Shown piece after piece: positions 1 to 11,266 of a stretch of 64,000 bases of DNA. The stretch lies in contig CM044959.1 in the NCBI GenBank assembly GCA_024516035.1, positions 27,678,605 through 27,742,604 on the forward strand. The letters run 5' to 3'. Within the stretch, counting starts at the first letter, position 1; each line of letters starts with the position of its first letter. The DNA comes from Bactericera cockerelli. Lineage: Eukaryota > Arthropoda > Insecta > Hemiptera > Triozidae. The notes beneath the pieces were generated by a model. The model was not told the DNA's origin, made no database searches, and saw nothing but the letters and a program-made list of their open reading frames with translations. Made by a program: the position numbers and the translations under genes.

Positions 1-59
1 ACTCACTTTTTCCTTCTATCTTCTCTTCTTACACCTCCTCATAATCTCTAGTGTGACTG

Positions 60-3000
60 CTATGGTGACGTCACAGATCCCAAATGCTTGGCAAAGGTCT
101 CTGCTACAAGCAACGGAAACACTAAGGTGGCATCTGCGAATATCTGAAAACACAAAGAGCCGAGATTTACATGATTTCATGTGATATAACATTATTTGAT
201 TGATAATAATGCGGACTTTCAAGGAAAAGCATTCTGCTATTGCTAGCATGGCGGAGACCCATGAGACACTCGCTTGCTATGTGGAAGGTCCGGGTTCGAA
301 CCCCCGCGCCGACAAAAATTTGTATTCAAAATTTGGTTACAGTTGTTTGTAAGGGATACCTTTCAGTGCGCTCGTGTTGACCCAGCACCTAAATGAAAGT
401 ATTGTGTTACTTCTCGCCCATCAGAGGGGAGGCATACTACGGGATGGGCAGGCTACAACACAGACCACAAGCGTCTACAGTAGCTCATGTTACATGGCTA
501 TGAAATAAAAAAGGCTGTGAAACACTCTTTTTTTTAAAGAAAAAAAAGGTATTGAATGCATTTTTAATGTAAATTATTCTATGTATTTCTCTTCGAATCC
601 AAGCAACTCAATGCAAATTATTTAAGTGACTGGTGTATCCATGCTATGAACTCATAGTCCTTACTTTGACAGGTTGAGCCTCGCGCTTGATTTTGCCCCA
701 AGACTTGGCCTCATCTGGTCTAGCTCCACTGTCGCTTCCATCAAATTCAGAGCCAGTGTTGATGAATACGGCAAAGTCCGCGCCATTTCTCTGAAGAAAA
801 TAAATAAAAGATGGTTTAGTAATAATAAAGGTATGATAAATAAAATGATATGTATTTATACTGTTAGACAGATTACCGACCTCAGTAGCTCGATGGAAAA
901 GGCAGCGGACTCAACCAGAGGTCGGTGGTTCTAATCTAAGTTTAGCAAATAGTTTGAGTAATTGTGATATCACACAGTCATTTTTTTTAAAAAAATGATA
1001 ACTTATAAAAATATCATAAAGTGAATTCCAAACAATGAAATTTCGTAGGTTAGTCAAGATTTGACGACGGAACTGGTTTTTTCTTCATATGTATTCACAA
1101 TACTTGTCAGAAGTTCCCGAAATATTTGTGATAATGATAAGAATAGAGAGCAGTTCGTCTGTTCCTTACCATTAGGTTGGCATTGCAAATATGATGCTTG
1201 ATAACACCACCTCCCAGTATTATCATTCCCGTATTCACTGCTTTCACTGCCATTGTGTTCAATCTCCTCAAATCTGAAAAATACAACACTTTATAAAAAT
1301 AAATATTCACACAAAAAATTCACGGATAGATAGGTTATTAAAATGTCATATTTATATTGATCACAAGATTGATGTCAAAATGACTCAGAAGCTTTCCTAA
1401 AATTCTCTGTGCTTGGAACTACAACTACCATATTGTTCTTTAGAAGTCTGCTGCCTTCGAAATCGAGCTAATTAGGATGGCGATAACGTCAACTACTGAA
1501 TTTCTACTTGTTCTTGGTTTAAATCAGATATCTGTAAGCTTAGAGTATACCTTGTATAATATCACAGATCAGGCCTGGGTTTCGGAAGGAATGAAAATAC
1601 ATCATGTCCCCTAGACTGCCATCAGTCAGGGCCGGACTAAAGATGGGAATATGGTTTCTAGCTGCCCAATAGCAGATGCTGTCTTCGTTGTGGATTTCTG
1701 TGCCTAGTCTGGCTATGATACGAGAGGGAGTCCAGACGGTGCCCTGAAATTGAATAAAATGGAATACATGGATCTATCCTATCAAGCTCACCGGTAGAAT
1801 ACGCGCCAGCCAGCCAGCTTATATGAACACGGAACAGAGTTTGTATGAATTTGATTAATTGTTTTTGTCGCGGTTAGATCGATTTCAAATTATTGTTCGC
1901 TCCGTCACGTCGCCTGAATGATTTTTACAACATATCAAAATTTCAGCTCTAAGAGGAAAAATCCAAAGATGATATAACATACAAACTGTTCAATTAAACT
2001 ACACTATTACACTAATAAATATCGCACGTTGCATAGAACAGTGTCACATCTCAAAACCTTAACTTTCAGGAACCTTTGCTGTTTAAGCGATACAAAATCC
2101 CAAATGGGGAAAAAATGAGATGTGACACTATTCTATGCAACGTGCGATGCACGTTGCATAGAACAGTGTCACATCTCAAAACCTTAACTTTCAGGAGACT
2201 TTTTGTTTTAGCGATACAAAAATCCAAATGGGGATAAGTGAGATGTGACACTATTCTATGCAACGTGCGATATATGATGTAATCTACACACCAAATCGAA
2301 CTGAGACAAGTACTTACACTTTCTTTCTGTTCTTTCAACATTGCATCCAGAATGGGCATGAGCCAGTTCTCGAACATGCAATAGTTATCATTTGGAACTA
2401 GTAGATTTCCAATTCTATTGATGCCTTCATCACGTAGACTTTTGCCATCCAGTTGAAAATCTCCAATATAGCTAGGAGCCAAACACTTGATGAGATCTTC
2501 TTCAACTCCTCCTGCAGTGGTCACAATGGCGTCCACTAGTTCTGTGAATCAAAACATGCTGGGTCAGAAGTATGAGATGGATAAATAATTGAATGCTATT
2601 TCTTTAAGTTCCATATAATGTTAATTAACATTTACTGCTTTTTGTAGGAACATCTACTTTTTTTTATCTATCAAGTTGATACAGTAGCTATCCATAAGAG
2701 ATACTGAGCAAATAATTTCTACAGAAGAAAATAGGTCAAAATGGGAGCACTATCTAGTGTAATGGAACACTAAAAGATTATTATTTAATAATTATTCATT
2801 CTTTGCTAACTGGTTTCATGCCTATAAAAAATATTTCTTATATTTGATGCAGAATTGGATATTTGCTAGTGCAATAGGTATTGCCAAAGTGAAAAAATAA
2901 CTAAATATAGGGAATCTGGGTGGAGAGAGAAATGAGAAATAATATTCAACCTCCATGTTTCAATAAAATGACAAATCAATAAGCTGATTGATGCATCTAT

Positions 3001-4477
3001 AGCTAGGACAATAAACAATTTCTACCCAAGGATCTCATCAGCTTTGCAGCGGGAAAAAAGCATCTGTGGAAGGAACAATACTCCCTCTTACTGGCACATT
3101 CAGTTCTTTATTTAATTATACATAATATAGTGATAACTCTTCCTCTTACCCTTCCCTCACTAGGTTTACGTCAGTATATAACAATAAAAAAACTTCTATG
3201 AATTGGTATTTAATAGGAATCTAAACTTACTATATTTCACTAAGAACTTGATTGTTTCCCTCACTCCAGAAGATACCATATTGGAAGTATATCCCAAAAA
3301 TATGGTACAATTATGTTTTCTTGCAATAAATGGGTCTTCCTCATAAGTGTCGATTTTGTCTTCTGGTAGATCTAAACTCCTACTATGCAACTGAAATTTA
3401 AGATAGAAAATTATAAATTATTATTTTTAAGGGTAGCTGGTAGTAAAGGCTACTAAAGCATCAATGGCACATTGAATAATACACCAGTTCTTCAATCACT
3501 GATATTAAGCAATGTCTAGCAAGATTAGGACATGATGGATGACCACTCAAATTCAAACCCAGACCAACCCAGGCTGGGTGAGGTTAATGTGGTAGCTGGT
3601 TGGTAAGTTTCCAGCAAAGGGAGAGTAAAGCCCCCATATCAGTATGTACTTGGTAGATGAAGTTAAACCTTTAAACATAGTATAAATATTATAAATAAAA
3701 CTTTTACCATTCTTTTAACTTCATTTACTGCTTGTCCAAAAGCAGTTGCTTGGAATCCTGTAGTTGAAAATGATTTAATGAGTTCTGGGTAGTCTACTTT
3801 GTCACTTGTCCATTCATAACCTGAAAATAACATAGACAAAGTACTTATTTGAAGAAAAACAGCCATATTGTCATACTATTTTGTGAGGTCTTGATTTTTG
3901 TGCACTGTTTTTAATGGGGATATATCAGGACCATCATCATAGGGTGGTGTCATCGTGAACAATGGTGGCCAGACAGTGGAGGAATGACTCAGCACTTCTA
4001 CCACTGTCTTTACAAGGAACTCATAATATTAAGGGCCCCCAGAACCAAGCAAATGCTGGTCTACTCCCTGTTTATATAAGTCCCCCAGCCAGACTAACTA
4101 ACTTTTCAGAACCAACTAACTTTTAATTCTAATCCAACCAAATAATAACATCCGAAGAGGTACCTCACTAATGAAACTTTCTTCTTCAGCATGCAGCTAC
4201 AGCAAAGATTGTATGATCCTTGCTACAATCATGCAACATTATCATCATACAGTAGGTTCTTAAACATTGGACCAGCTTGCAAGATGGGTAGCATTATAGA
4301 ACATATTATGTCATCTAATGATGGTTGGCTAACTACAGTTGGCAAGTGAACAGTTGCCAATTATTTTAAACACAAGTTACCTTTTACAGTAGGGGTGTTT
4401 TTGGGTACCGTACTACTCTGTGCAAGTACTGCATTCTTGATGAAGTCTGGCACTTCATCCTTTGCTGAATGTTGCAT
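60..4477 (-). CDS. DHPS: Deoxyhypusine synthase, complete, eight coding exons
   Basis: Deoxyhypusine synthase uses NAD and spermidine to convert one lysine of eIF5A into deoxyhypusine, the first step of hypusine formation, in the cytosol. Coding exons on the minus strand, in transcript order: 4477-4381, 3820-3708, 3390-3231, 2541-2318, 1743-1551, 1273-1170, 790-665, 143-60. All junctions are GT-AG and all phases join; the total is 1101 bases, 366 residues plus TAG. The human enzyme is about 369 residues. Family blocks seen in order: [93 protein letters not shown] and [11 protein letters not shown], covering the NAD and spermidine site regions, including the conserved lysine in the second-last stretch. 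The start at 4477 has A at -3 and no other ATG competes in the exon. The gene appears intact; introns carry SINEs and two tandem MITEs. The 3' UTR runs off the window. Confidence 0.96.
244..545 (+). repeat. tRNA-derived SINE, family 1
   Basis: Lies in the last intron of the deoxyhypusine synthase gene. It has a tRNA-like head with a B-box style motif (GGTTCGAACCC near 292-302), a body of about 200 bases and the tail motif GGCTGTGAAACACTC followed by A/T-rich sequence. The same tail follows a similar head at 24893-25005, which supports a family. The start and end are approximate. It is not a tRNA gene because the acceptor arms do not pair. Confidence 0.6.
871..965 (+). repeat. tRNA-derived SINE fragment, family 2
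   Basis: Begins TTACCGACCTCAGTAGCTCGA and contains a decayed B box (GGTCGGTGGTTC), followed by TTTAGCAAATAGTTTGAGTA. The same head and body recur at 42810-42940 (plus) and 21540-21660 (minus), so this is a dispersed family rather than a tRNA gene. It sits in an intron of the deoxyhypusine synthase gene. Confidence 0.55.
2021..2271. mobile_element. Two tandem ~125 bp MITEs sharing an end
   Basis: Two copies lie back to back at 2021-2148 and about 2147-2271. Each has inverted ends of about 30 bases that start ATCGCACGTTGCATAGAACA and end in the inverse, with one or two mismatches. The short middles are similar (both contain AAAACCTTAACTTTCAGGA and a GCGATACAAAA block). The copies share the bases at their junction. 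They lie in the intron between exons 4 and 5 of the deoxyhypusine synthase gene, starting 278 bases 3' of exon 5 on the plus coordinate axis and ending 46 bases before the exon 4 donor. Confidence 0.75.
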
Positions 4478-5017
4478 GGTGCACCAAGAAGCAAAAGGAC
4501 AGAACTGAAAATTAATTACTGAGTTTACTGATTCCTTTGGAACACTGGAACAGGTCAATGTATGCTATGCCATTTCTCATTGAAAAGGTTTAAGTAAGGC
4601 AGACAAGATACTATAATCTCTTATCTTAATCAGGTATTCAATTAATTAGAAATTTAAAAACACGGTTTTTTTTAATATAATCAAAATTGATAACATTTAA
4701 ATAATGGCGCCAAAATACTCATTCATTACTTCTCATACGACCAACCTTAATGCCTACGAGCACCAACATTTATTTAAATGTTAAAGACTTTGCTCTTGAT
4801 AAAAAAAATAATCTCAGCCTGATGTTTGCATTTTAATTATGTCCAAAAGTTTTTTTCGCAATAATCATAAGCCAAACAGCCAATTTATTTCAATATTCTA
4901 AATAAAATAAAGAGTTTTTGAATTTATATATGGAATGCTAACCAGTTCCGGGGTTTTTTAAACTGTGAAACCTATGTTGTCGAGTGAAAATTTTTGTCTC
5001 CATGAATCTAGTTGGCA

Positions 5018-5060
5018 GGTTTTTCTAGTAAAAATCTAGCAGATTTTTACTAGAAAAACC
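5018..5060. repeat. Perfect 20-bp inverted repeat with 3-base loop
   Basis: The arms GGTTTTTCTAGTAAAAATCT and its exact reverse complement flank the loop AGC. It could be a relic of a small foldback element. It lies about 540 bases upstream of the deoxyhypusine synthase start codon. Confidence 0.85.
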
Positions 5061-5619
5061 GTTACAATTCGAATTGTCACGAAGAAAACAAATATATAAA
5101 TGTATAATTATTTAGATGCTCGTTACAAAACAAAAATAATGGTTCAATTTGAAATAGCTATTTGAAGTATCTCCTTCTGTTCAAAAAGGTTAATTTTATT
5201 TTGATTTCCTTTGCGTGAGTTTAATTTGAATTTAATAAATCTTTTTCATTTACTCAGAAACTCGTTTTTTAGTGACATATTATTGTGAACTTGGTCTGTA
5301 TGGCTTCGCTGGGATATAGAAGTGAAAGACATCATTGATTCACTCATCACTGTACCAGTACCTTTTTTAGTAATGTGTCCCCCTCGGAACTACAGAGTAA
5401 TATATTATTCGAGGGGGTTGCTCGTTTTTTCACTTACACTGTATCCGTATACCTATCACTGGAAGGATGACACCTACAAAGTTGAAATTTTGTTCGAATG
5501 TTCTACACGTGTGGTTTAGATTGACAATAAGCATTTTGCGATACTTGGGTTAAGTCTAGCTTGTAAACCGCTATCCGAAAAAGACTGTAGAATTTCCAAA
5601 ATACATCAGAGAACTATAT

Positions 5620-5770
5620 TGTCAATACTCCTTCCTTGTGAATGATTCAAATATATATTACACACGATATATTCGTTTTTCTAATCTTTTATATCTTTAA
5701 ATTAATATTCTCAACCGATTTTGTTCAAAGAGGTACAAGATACAAGTGATTTAGAAAAATAAATCTCAGA
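5620..5770 (+). repeat. Dispersed repeat R1, degenerate copy
   Basis: Shares stretches such as CAATACTCCTTCC and TCTCAACCGATTTTGTTC with better copies at 9085-9310 and 38418-38640. It has no coding content and no recognised termini. Confidence 0.45.
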
Positions 5771-6189
5771 ATATATCAACACTTGAAAGTTGCTATGAAA
5801 TTCGCAAAATACACAAGGTCTGGGTAACCTGCGACGCGCGTGCCACTTAATTTTATTAATTTTAATAACACTCGGTGTCATTTTGGTGTCACAAGAAAAC
5901 TTAATTCTAAACAGCCTACGTCAATAACTAACTGTGTATTATTGAAGGCATGCGTTTTGAAAAATCGACTTTCCTTATGCCTTATATGTATAATATTCAC
6001 CTGCCCCACTTATTATGATAATTTATTGGGTGAAAGCCCCATCTATGAGACAGAGGTGTGTGATGTCTTATAGCTGGTTTTTGTTGTTGCAAAGAAGTGC
6101 AATACAATAGGGTTCGAGCTAGTAGGTATACCCAGTTAGTAATAATAATTATATTTTATTACCTACTTTACAGTTAATAAAGTGAAACC

Positions 6190-9100
6190 ATGTCAAGTGA
6201 TGATTTGGAAGAACATTCAACAGTGATTTCAAATTCAATCAAAGATATTTTGGAATTCACATTTAATCGAGACATGAAATGAAGTGTTTCGATGTATTAA
6301 AGGTAGGTAACTATAGGTTCCTACTGGGTACAACTTGCTAATGATTTACACAACATCTATAGAATTATATATTTAGGTAGATAAACCTATCTATTGTTAG
6401 TTCACCGGTATAGTTCATCACTACATAATAGTATTAAAAGGTAGGTATTGCAAATTATATGGGAGGATACATTGTAATGTCCCGGCGGCTAAGTTTTGAA
6501 TATGCGACTTCTGGATTGATCTACCGTGGACCGTGGGACTGACTTGTGTGATTTATCAACACACATGGTAAAGGTCATGATATGATAAAGGTTCACCCAA
6601 ATTCAATGAACCTTTGGATAATATTAATAATAAATATGTATCTTTGTGCTATTTTATCACAATTTTTAGTGGGTAGCGCAGAGAATTAGAGTACTTTTCC
6701 ATATCTTTTAATATCCTAATATCTTATTTTTGCCTATACAGGGTGTACCGTATACAGATGCAAATATTTTGAGGGTAGGTTCAGCCCACCGTGGACTATC
6801 ATATGAGCGAAACTTGCAGTGGGGCATTTTGCTTCGTTAAAGAGTTATGGCCAAATCCCTGTTTTTCCCACAGGTCTAGAGCTCACTTGGATCGATGCAC
6901 GTTTTTAAAGAAATGATAGCCAGTAGTTAAGTTTTGACTTCATGTATGGATAGTCATGCATATTTTCCTTGAAATGCAGTTGGTTGCATAAAAAAATATT
7001 GAAAGACCAGAGAGATATTTAATCATAAGTTCAATACTTTTCTAAAGTTCGATTTTTCCCTTTTTTTCCTTTCGTGAATTTAAAGTACTCCTACAATTGC
7101 AATTCTGCGTATCACTAGTTAAAAAAATACCATATTATGTTTAGTTTTAGAAATAAGAAAGCTCATTTATATTTCTTTAAAGATCATGGAACGCAGTACA
7201 CACAAAGCTCAAAAAACACTTCTGAATCATGATGGAAAATTCAAAGTTAGCTGAATTTTAACAGAATTGGCGCGTAATTTGAGGTATAAATACACTGCTC
7301 TGGGATGTTTACCAGAGGGAAATTGGTCATTCACAGTGGTCGGTCGGTGTGAACTTTTATGTGAATGGGGTTACGGAGTGACAGGGTTATCATGAGGAAA
7401 AATGAGAGAGGCTGCAACGAAAGCAGCAACCAGTGGTGTAATTATGGACAAAGAATACACATGGAGAAAGACTCTGCGCTAACAACAAAAATTGTGATTT
7501 TATTTTTAGAAGTAAAATTAAAAATATCATTTTTGTGTTTATCACAATCATGATACCAAAAACATAACAAATAGTGCCGAAAATTAACCTTTTGGGTAAA
7601 ACTCGAACATCCAACCTTAAGGTTACTATTATTATTAATACTTTATTGATAAACTACAAACATGATACATTCTGAAACACAGGACATGAAATGAAAAGAA
7701 CCCAAAAGAATATGTAGCGAACCAAGGGCGAGGTTAAAGCTTGTGGCTTTCTCTTCCACCGAACAAATTGATCGCCTTGTTATTTTAACTATTAGATTTG
7801 ATTGATATAGTTGGTTCATAGAACTATTTGTACTCAGCAAATTTTCATTTATAACTTGCAGTTGGCACAAAAATGGTCACACAGACCGATTCAGGCATCG
7901 AGTGTTCTTCAATATGCAATAGCGCCCAGATTCAAAATTTGAAAGATGTGTTTCTCTCCTTCTGGTGCTGTTTAATAAGTCGTATCTCATTCGTTCCTTC
8001 ACGCGTCAGAAAGAACTTTGTGTTTATTGAAACAAAATAGCAAAGGGTATTTTTTTACCGAGTGATACGCAGAATTGCAATTGTAGAAGTACTCTAAATT
8101 CACGAAAGGGAAAACAGGGAAAAATCAAATTTTAGAAAAGTATTGAACTTATGATTAAATATCTCTCTGGTCTTTCAATATTTTTTTATGCAACCAACTG
8201 CATTTCAAGGAAAATATGCATGACTATCCATACATGAAGTCAAAACTTAACTACTGGCTATCATTTCTTTAAAAACGTGCATCGATCCAAGTGAGCTCTA
8301 GACCTGTGGGAAAAACAGGGATTTGGCCATAACTCTTTAACGAAGCAAAATGCCCCACTGCAAGTTTCGCTCATATGATAGTCCACGGTGGGCTGAACCT
8401 ACCCTCAAAATATTTGCATCTGTATACGGGACACCCTGTATAATGCCGCCACTGGTCGGTGCTCACATTAAAGCAGCTACTCATTTTTACTCACGAGGTA
8501 TGAGTGGACCCCGAACACCCAAGAATAGAGCAGAAAAAATCCTGTGCCGCTGGGGATCGAACCCAGGTCACCGTACGTGCAATGCCTAGCGCTCTAACTC
8601 ACTCGGCCACGGTGACTGCTATGATACTTTGTATGAGAATGCATAATGATAACGTTTCACATTACATAGGTAATTATAGTTAAAAAGTTGCATATTTTTG
8701 ATCTCGAATATCTCAATGTTAATGACGATTTACTATTCACATTACAGGTTGATAACACGTATGATTTTTCAAAAGAATTCAAAAATGAACTATGTAAAAC
8801 TGTATCACGACGACATTATTGTGATAAGAATTCTAAAAAAAATTCTGCGTCACAAGAAGAAAGTAAAAATTCTGTTGTTCAAGATCTTGGCAGAACGTTT
8901 ACTTCACAATTACCGTTGTGGAATGAACACCCTGAGGGAAGTGCCGACGATTCAGCTGGCTGTAACAGCTTAGCCTCAAGTGAACATTCAAGTGGCAGCT
9001 CTATCACAAACACGCAGGTATAAATACCTATAAGTTTATAGGTCCTTCAGTAATCTAGCTGTACCTAGTACATAATATCAACAAAAAAAAATACACTGCC

Positions 9101-10353
9101 AATTACTGACACAATACTTCCTCGTGAATGGGGCAATCATAATTTTGAACTTTCTACTAACACTAGAATCAAAGGTTTTCTACTTTTCTACTGAATCACT
9201 TGTATCTACAAAAGTTCTCAACCGATTCTCTTTAATTTTATACAAACAAAATAGTATAATACTATTTTTTCTATATTATAGATTCTATATCAGCAAGTCG
9301 AAGACCTTTTTTTTTCTTCACTTTTTGGTCCAAATTTTAGCAATTCCTAAATATCAGTGCTCAACCATAAATTATTTAACAGACCGAATGTATCATCTAG
9401 TCTAATAAGTTCATGTAGCGTGGAACAGTCATAAGGTGCCTAAGTTATTTACAACTTCACTATAGTAAACTTAACAAAAACCTCATTTTTAAACATGTAA
9501 GAAAATTTTAGAAGCAACTCCAGGAGACATCTACGAGTAAAATCTTAGGTAATGTTTTGAAAACTTAAATCTATATTGAGTAAATTTTCTAAGTAAATTC
9601 CTCATACCGAACATTTTGTACCAATTTACATTCAATTGTTATGTGTATGAACAGAACTGTTTCGACGGTATTTTTCGAAAATAATCTGAGAATATTTTAG
9701 TCTTAGAATGTGCCCGAGGCATGGCCGTGAAAGCAAAAAATCCTTTTTTCGCCAATGGCAGGTGTTGTAGTGGGAATTTCGAAAAATCCCGTCTTATTGC
9801 ACATCTAGACTATAAGACAAAGCTACCTACCAAATTTCAGCTTCCTAGGACTTACGGTTTGGGCTGTAGAGCGATGATCAGTCAGTGGTCAGTGACTTTG
9901 ACATTTATATATAGAGATTGTATAGCATTAATGCTATAATATCGCCTTATTTATACTGCCCGATTAGGACTATTAAGCCCCATCATACCAGCAGTAAGCT
10001 CAAGACTCATTATAATTAGGTAAAAATCCCAAATGGGAGAATAACTTGTCATGTCCCGTATGGGTTTCGAACCCGCGAACGTTCGAATCTCTGGATGCAC
10101 AGAGTGCTGCCTTTACCATTGAGCTACCGGGATAGACTGTATTTTTCATTAACTGTATTTAACCTTTGACACTTTGATAAAATCTTCTTTTCATTAATTG
10201 TAATTTTATTCTCTTTTTTTTAAGGACTCGCATAGAACACAATCAAACTGTGATTTTGGTCCTGTTGCTACAACAAGTGATGAGAACTCCTTATCAGATG
10301 ATCAAGTCATGGAAGACTTTTTAAGAGATATTCAAATGCTTGAAAATAAATAA
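6190..10353 (+). CDS. Unrecognised small gene, three candidate exons, frame conflict in exon 1
   Basis: Exons 8748-9017 and 10225-10353 are well supported: an acceptor, an open frame of exactly 90 codons, a GTATAA donor, an AAG acceptor and then 42 codons ending in ...DFLRDIQMLENK and TAA. The protein is acidic, serine-rich and probably soluble, with no membrane segment. Candidate first exon 6190-6302 starts with a good ATG (ACC before it) and has the donor AAG|GTAGGT, but its frame hits TGA after 30 codons (6280-6282). The next frame carries ATG AAG TGT TTC ... TTA AAG straight into the donor and joins exon 2 in phase. So either a one-base indel broke the frame, or the protein starts at the inner ATG (6279) and the outer ATG is an upstream ORF. 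I do not recognise the family. Intron 1 holds a 1.7 kb foldback and a SINE; intron 2 holds a Helitron-like fragment and a SINE. Confidence 0.55.
6739..8438. mobile_element. 1.7 kb foldback element with ~379-bp inverted arms
   Basis: The left arm 6739-7117 is inverted at 8061-8438 almost base for base. Ends are CAGGGTGTACCGTATACAG and CTGTATACGGGACACCCTG flanked by TA, the target preferred by Tc1/mariner-type elements. The 943-base middle has no coding sequence; it includes a fragment at about 7620-7870 that looks like inserted dispersed repeat. The element is non-autonomous and sits in intron 1 of the unrecognised gene. Confidence 0.85.
8440..8622 (-). repeat. tRNA-derived SINE, family 3, inverted
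   Basis: Read on the minus strand it starts AGTCACCGTGGCCGAGTGAG, has a B box in GGGTTCGATCCCC, then a TACTTGGGTGTTCGGGG-like body and a TGAGTAAAAATGAGTAG segment, ending CAGTGGCGGCAT. Related inverted copies lie at 33700-33850, 37846-38103 and 58504-58722. It abuts the right end of the foldback element. Confidence 0.6.
9085..9310 (+). repeat. Dispersed repeat R1
   Basis: Contains AATACACTGCCAATTA, GACACAATACTTCCTCGTGA and TATATTATAGATTCTA, all of which recur in the same order at 38418-38640. It lies in intron 2 of the unrecognised gene. No terminal structure is visible. Confidence 0.6.
9710..9917 (-). mobile_element. Helitron-like non-autonomous element, 3' truncated
   Basis: On the minus strand it begins A|TCTCTATATATAAATGTC and matches the complete copy at 63384-63606 over most of its length (shared GAGGCATGGCCGTGAAAGC and GTGGGAAT(T)TTCGAAAAATCCC on plus). 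The CTAG end and hairpin are missing on the 3' side, so it is truncated there. Confidence 0.6.
10050..10140 (-). repeat. tRNA-derived SINE head or tRNA pseudogene
   Basis: On the minus strand it reads TCCCGGTAGCTCAATGGTAA (A box) through GGGTTCGAAACCC (B box) to ACGGGA. Part of the acceptor stem pairs (TCCCG with CGGGA) and an anticodon-like stem CTCTG/CAGAG is visible, but the stem has mismatches and the spacing is not that of a normal tRNA. I judge it a tRNA-derived repeat. Confidence 0.5.
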
Positions 10354-10375
10354 ACTAAACACACACACCACACAT

Positions 10376-10385
10376 TCTCTCTCTC

Positions 10386-10416
<31 letters not shown>

Positions 10417-10442
10417 TTCTCTCTCACACACACACACACACA
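10376..10442. repeat. (CT)n/(CA)n microsatellite
   Basis: A run of CT dinucleotides with a few interruptions, ending in (CA)7. It begins 23 bases after the stop codon of the unrecognised gene and is probably in its 3' UTR or just beyond it. Confidence 0.9.
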
Positions 10443-10729
10443 TTTCAAAGAAAAGAATTTGAAATAATACCTATAGGTATCCTTATTAGGACTGTACAAG
10501 AAATTTCATCTTTCTATCTTTAGCCGATAAAAAATTACTAATTCGGACTTTATGAACACACTGTAGTACAGAAAGTTCATTTGTTAATATCAATTAAATT
10601 ACAGTTGACACTGCTCGCTGTGTAGGGCTCACCTTCAGCAATCAGCAATTACAGCCTAGTTTGTAGTTGATTGGAAGATTTCTTAAATGACTGATTTTCA
10701 TATTGAGCATGAATTATGTAATTTTATAT

Positions 10730-10880
10730 TTATTTATTTACACTTTATTAATAGGACATATTATGTACAATACAAATAATTACAAATTAAAATACAATAT
10801 AATAGAAGAAAAAAATAAAGAAAAAATAAATAAATATATACATATTAATATATTATGTCCTAACTAAAGGGCGGGGTTAT
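10730..10880 (-). repeat. Dispersed repeat X (A-rich, CTTTATTA/AAAGGGCGG type)
   Basis: Pattern: TTTACACTTTATTAATAGGACAT, an A/T-rich middle, then TATGTCCTAACTAAAGGGCGGG. Similar order is seen at 43205-43440 and, split by a foldback insertion, at 56850-59510; a weaker copy is at 17340-17445. Probably a SINE or LINE 3' end family; the orientation is my inference from the T-rich left end. Confidence 0.5.
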
Positions 10881-11266
10881 TTAGTTATCTTATTTGAAAT
10901 GAAAATTGAGATATCCAATGTTTTCAACACTGTCGGCCAATTATTTAATAAAAATTGTTTTTATTATTTAATTAAATCTGCGTTTTAATTTTAATTCCCC
11001 AAGGAAATCCTTCAACCGGGGACCAATTATCATAACACAACGGGAGCTATTTAATTTAGCGCGCAACTATCGTTGCATCACCCTTATTGACTCTCGTGAT
11101 TCAAGGGTCAACACTGCATGCTTGATAACATCGATTTTGAGTAAATTTATAATATTTATTAATTAAAATACAAATTCATTAACTCATAGATAAAACATCT
11201 CCCGCATATTCGCTGTCCATTTCATTGTCCCCAACATACTCGCCGCATTTCCGACCTGAAAATATA

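Larger units (their letters stand above)
4478..6189. other. Divergent intergenic region between DHPS and the next gene
   Basis: This 1.7 kb spacer separates two genes transcribed away from each other and presumably holds both promoters. No clear TATA box or initiator can be assigned. It holds a perfect short hairpin at 5018-5060 and a degenerate copy of a dispersed repeat at about 5620-5770. The rest is AT-rich with no supported gene. Confidence 0.5.

Noticed and set aside
8350..8589. 79-residue open frame
   Set aside because: Translation of the foldback arm and a SINE.
9124..9405. 93-residue open frame as a gene
   Set aside because: Lies within dispersed repeat R1 and an intron of the neighbouring gene; hydrophobic AT-rich translation without family resemblance.
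10050..10140. tRNA gene on the minus strand
   Set aside because: Only part of the acceptor stem pairs, and the arm spacing is off; it belongs with the tRNA-derived repeats.
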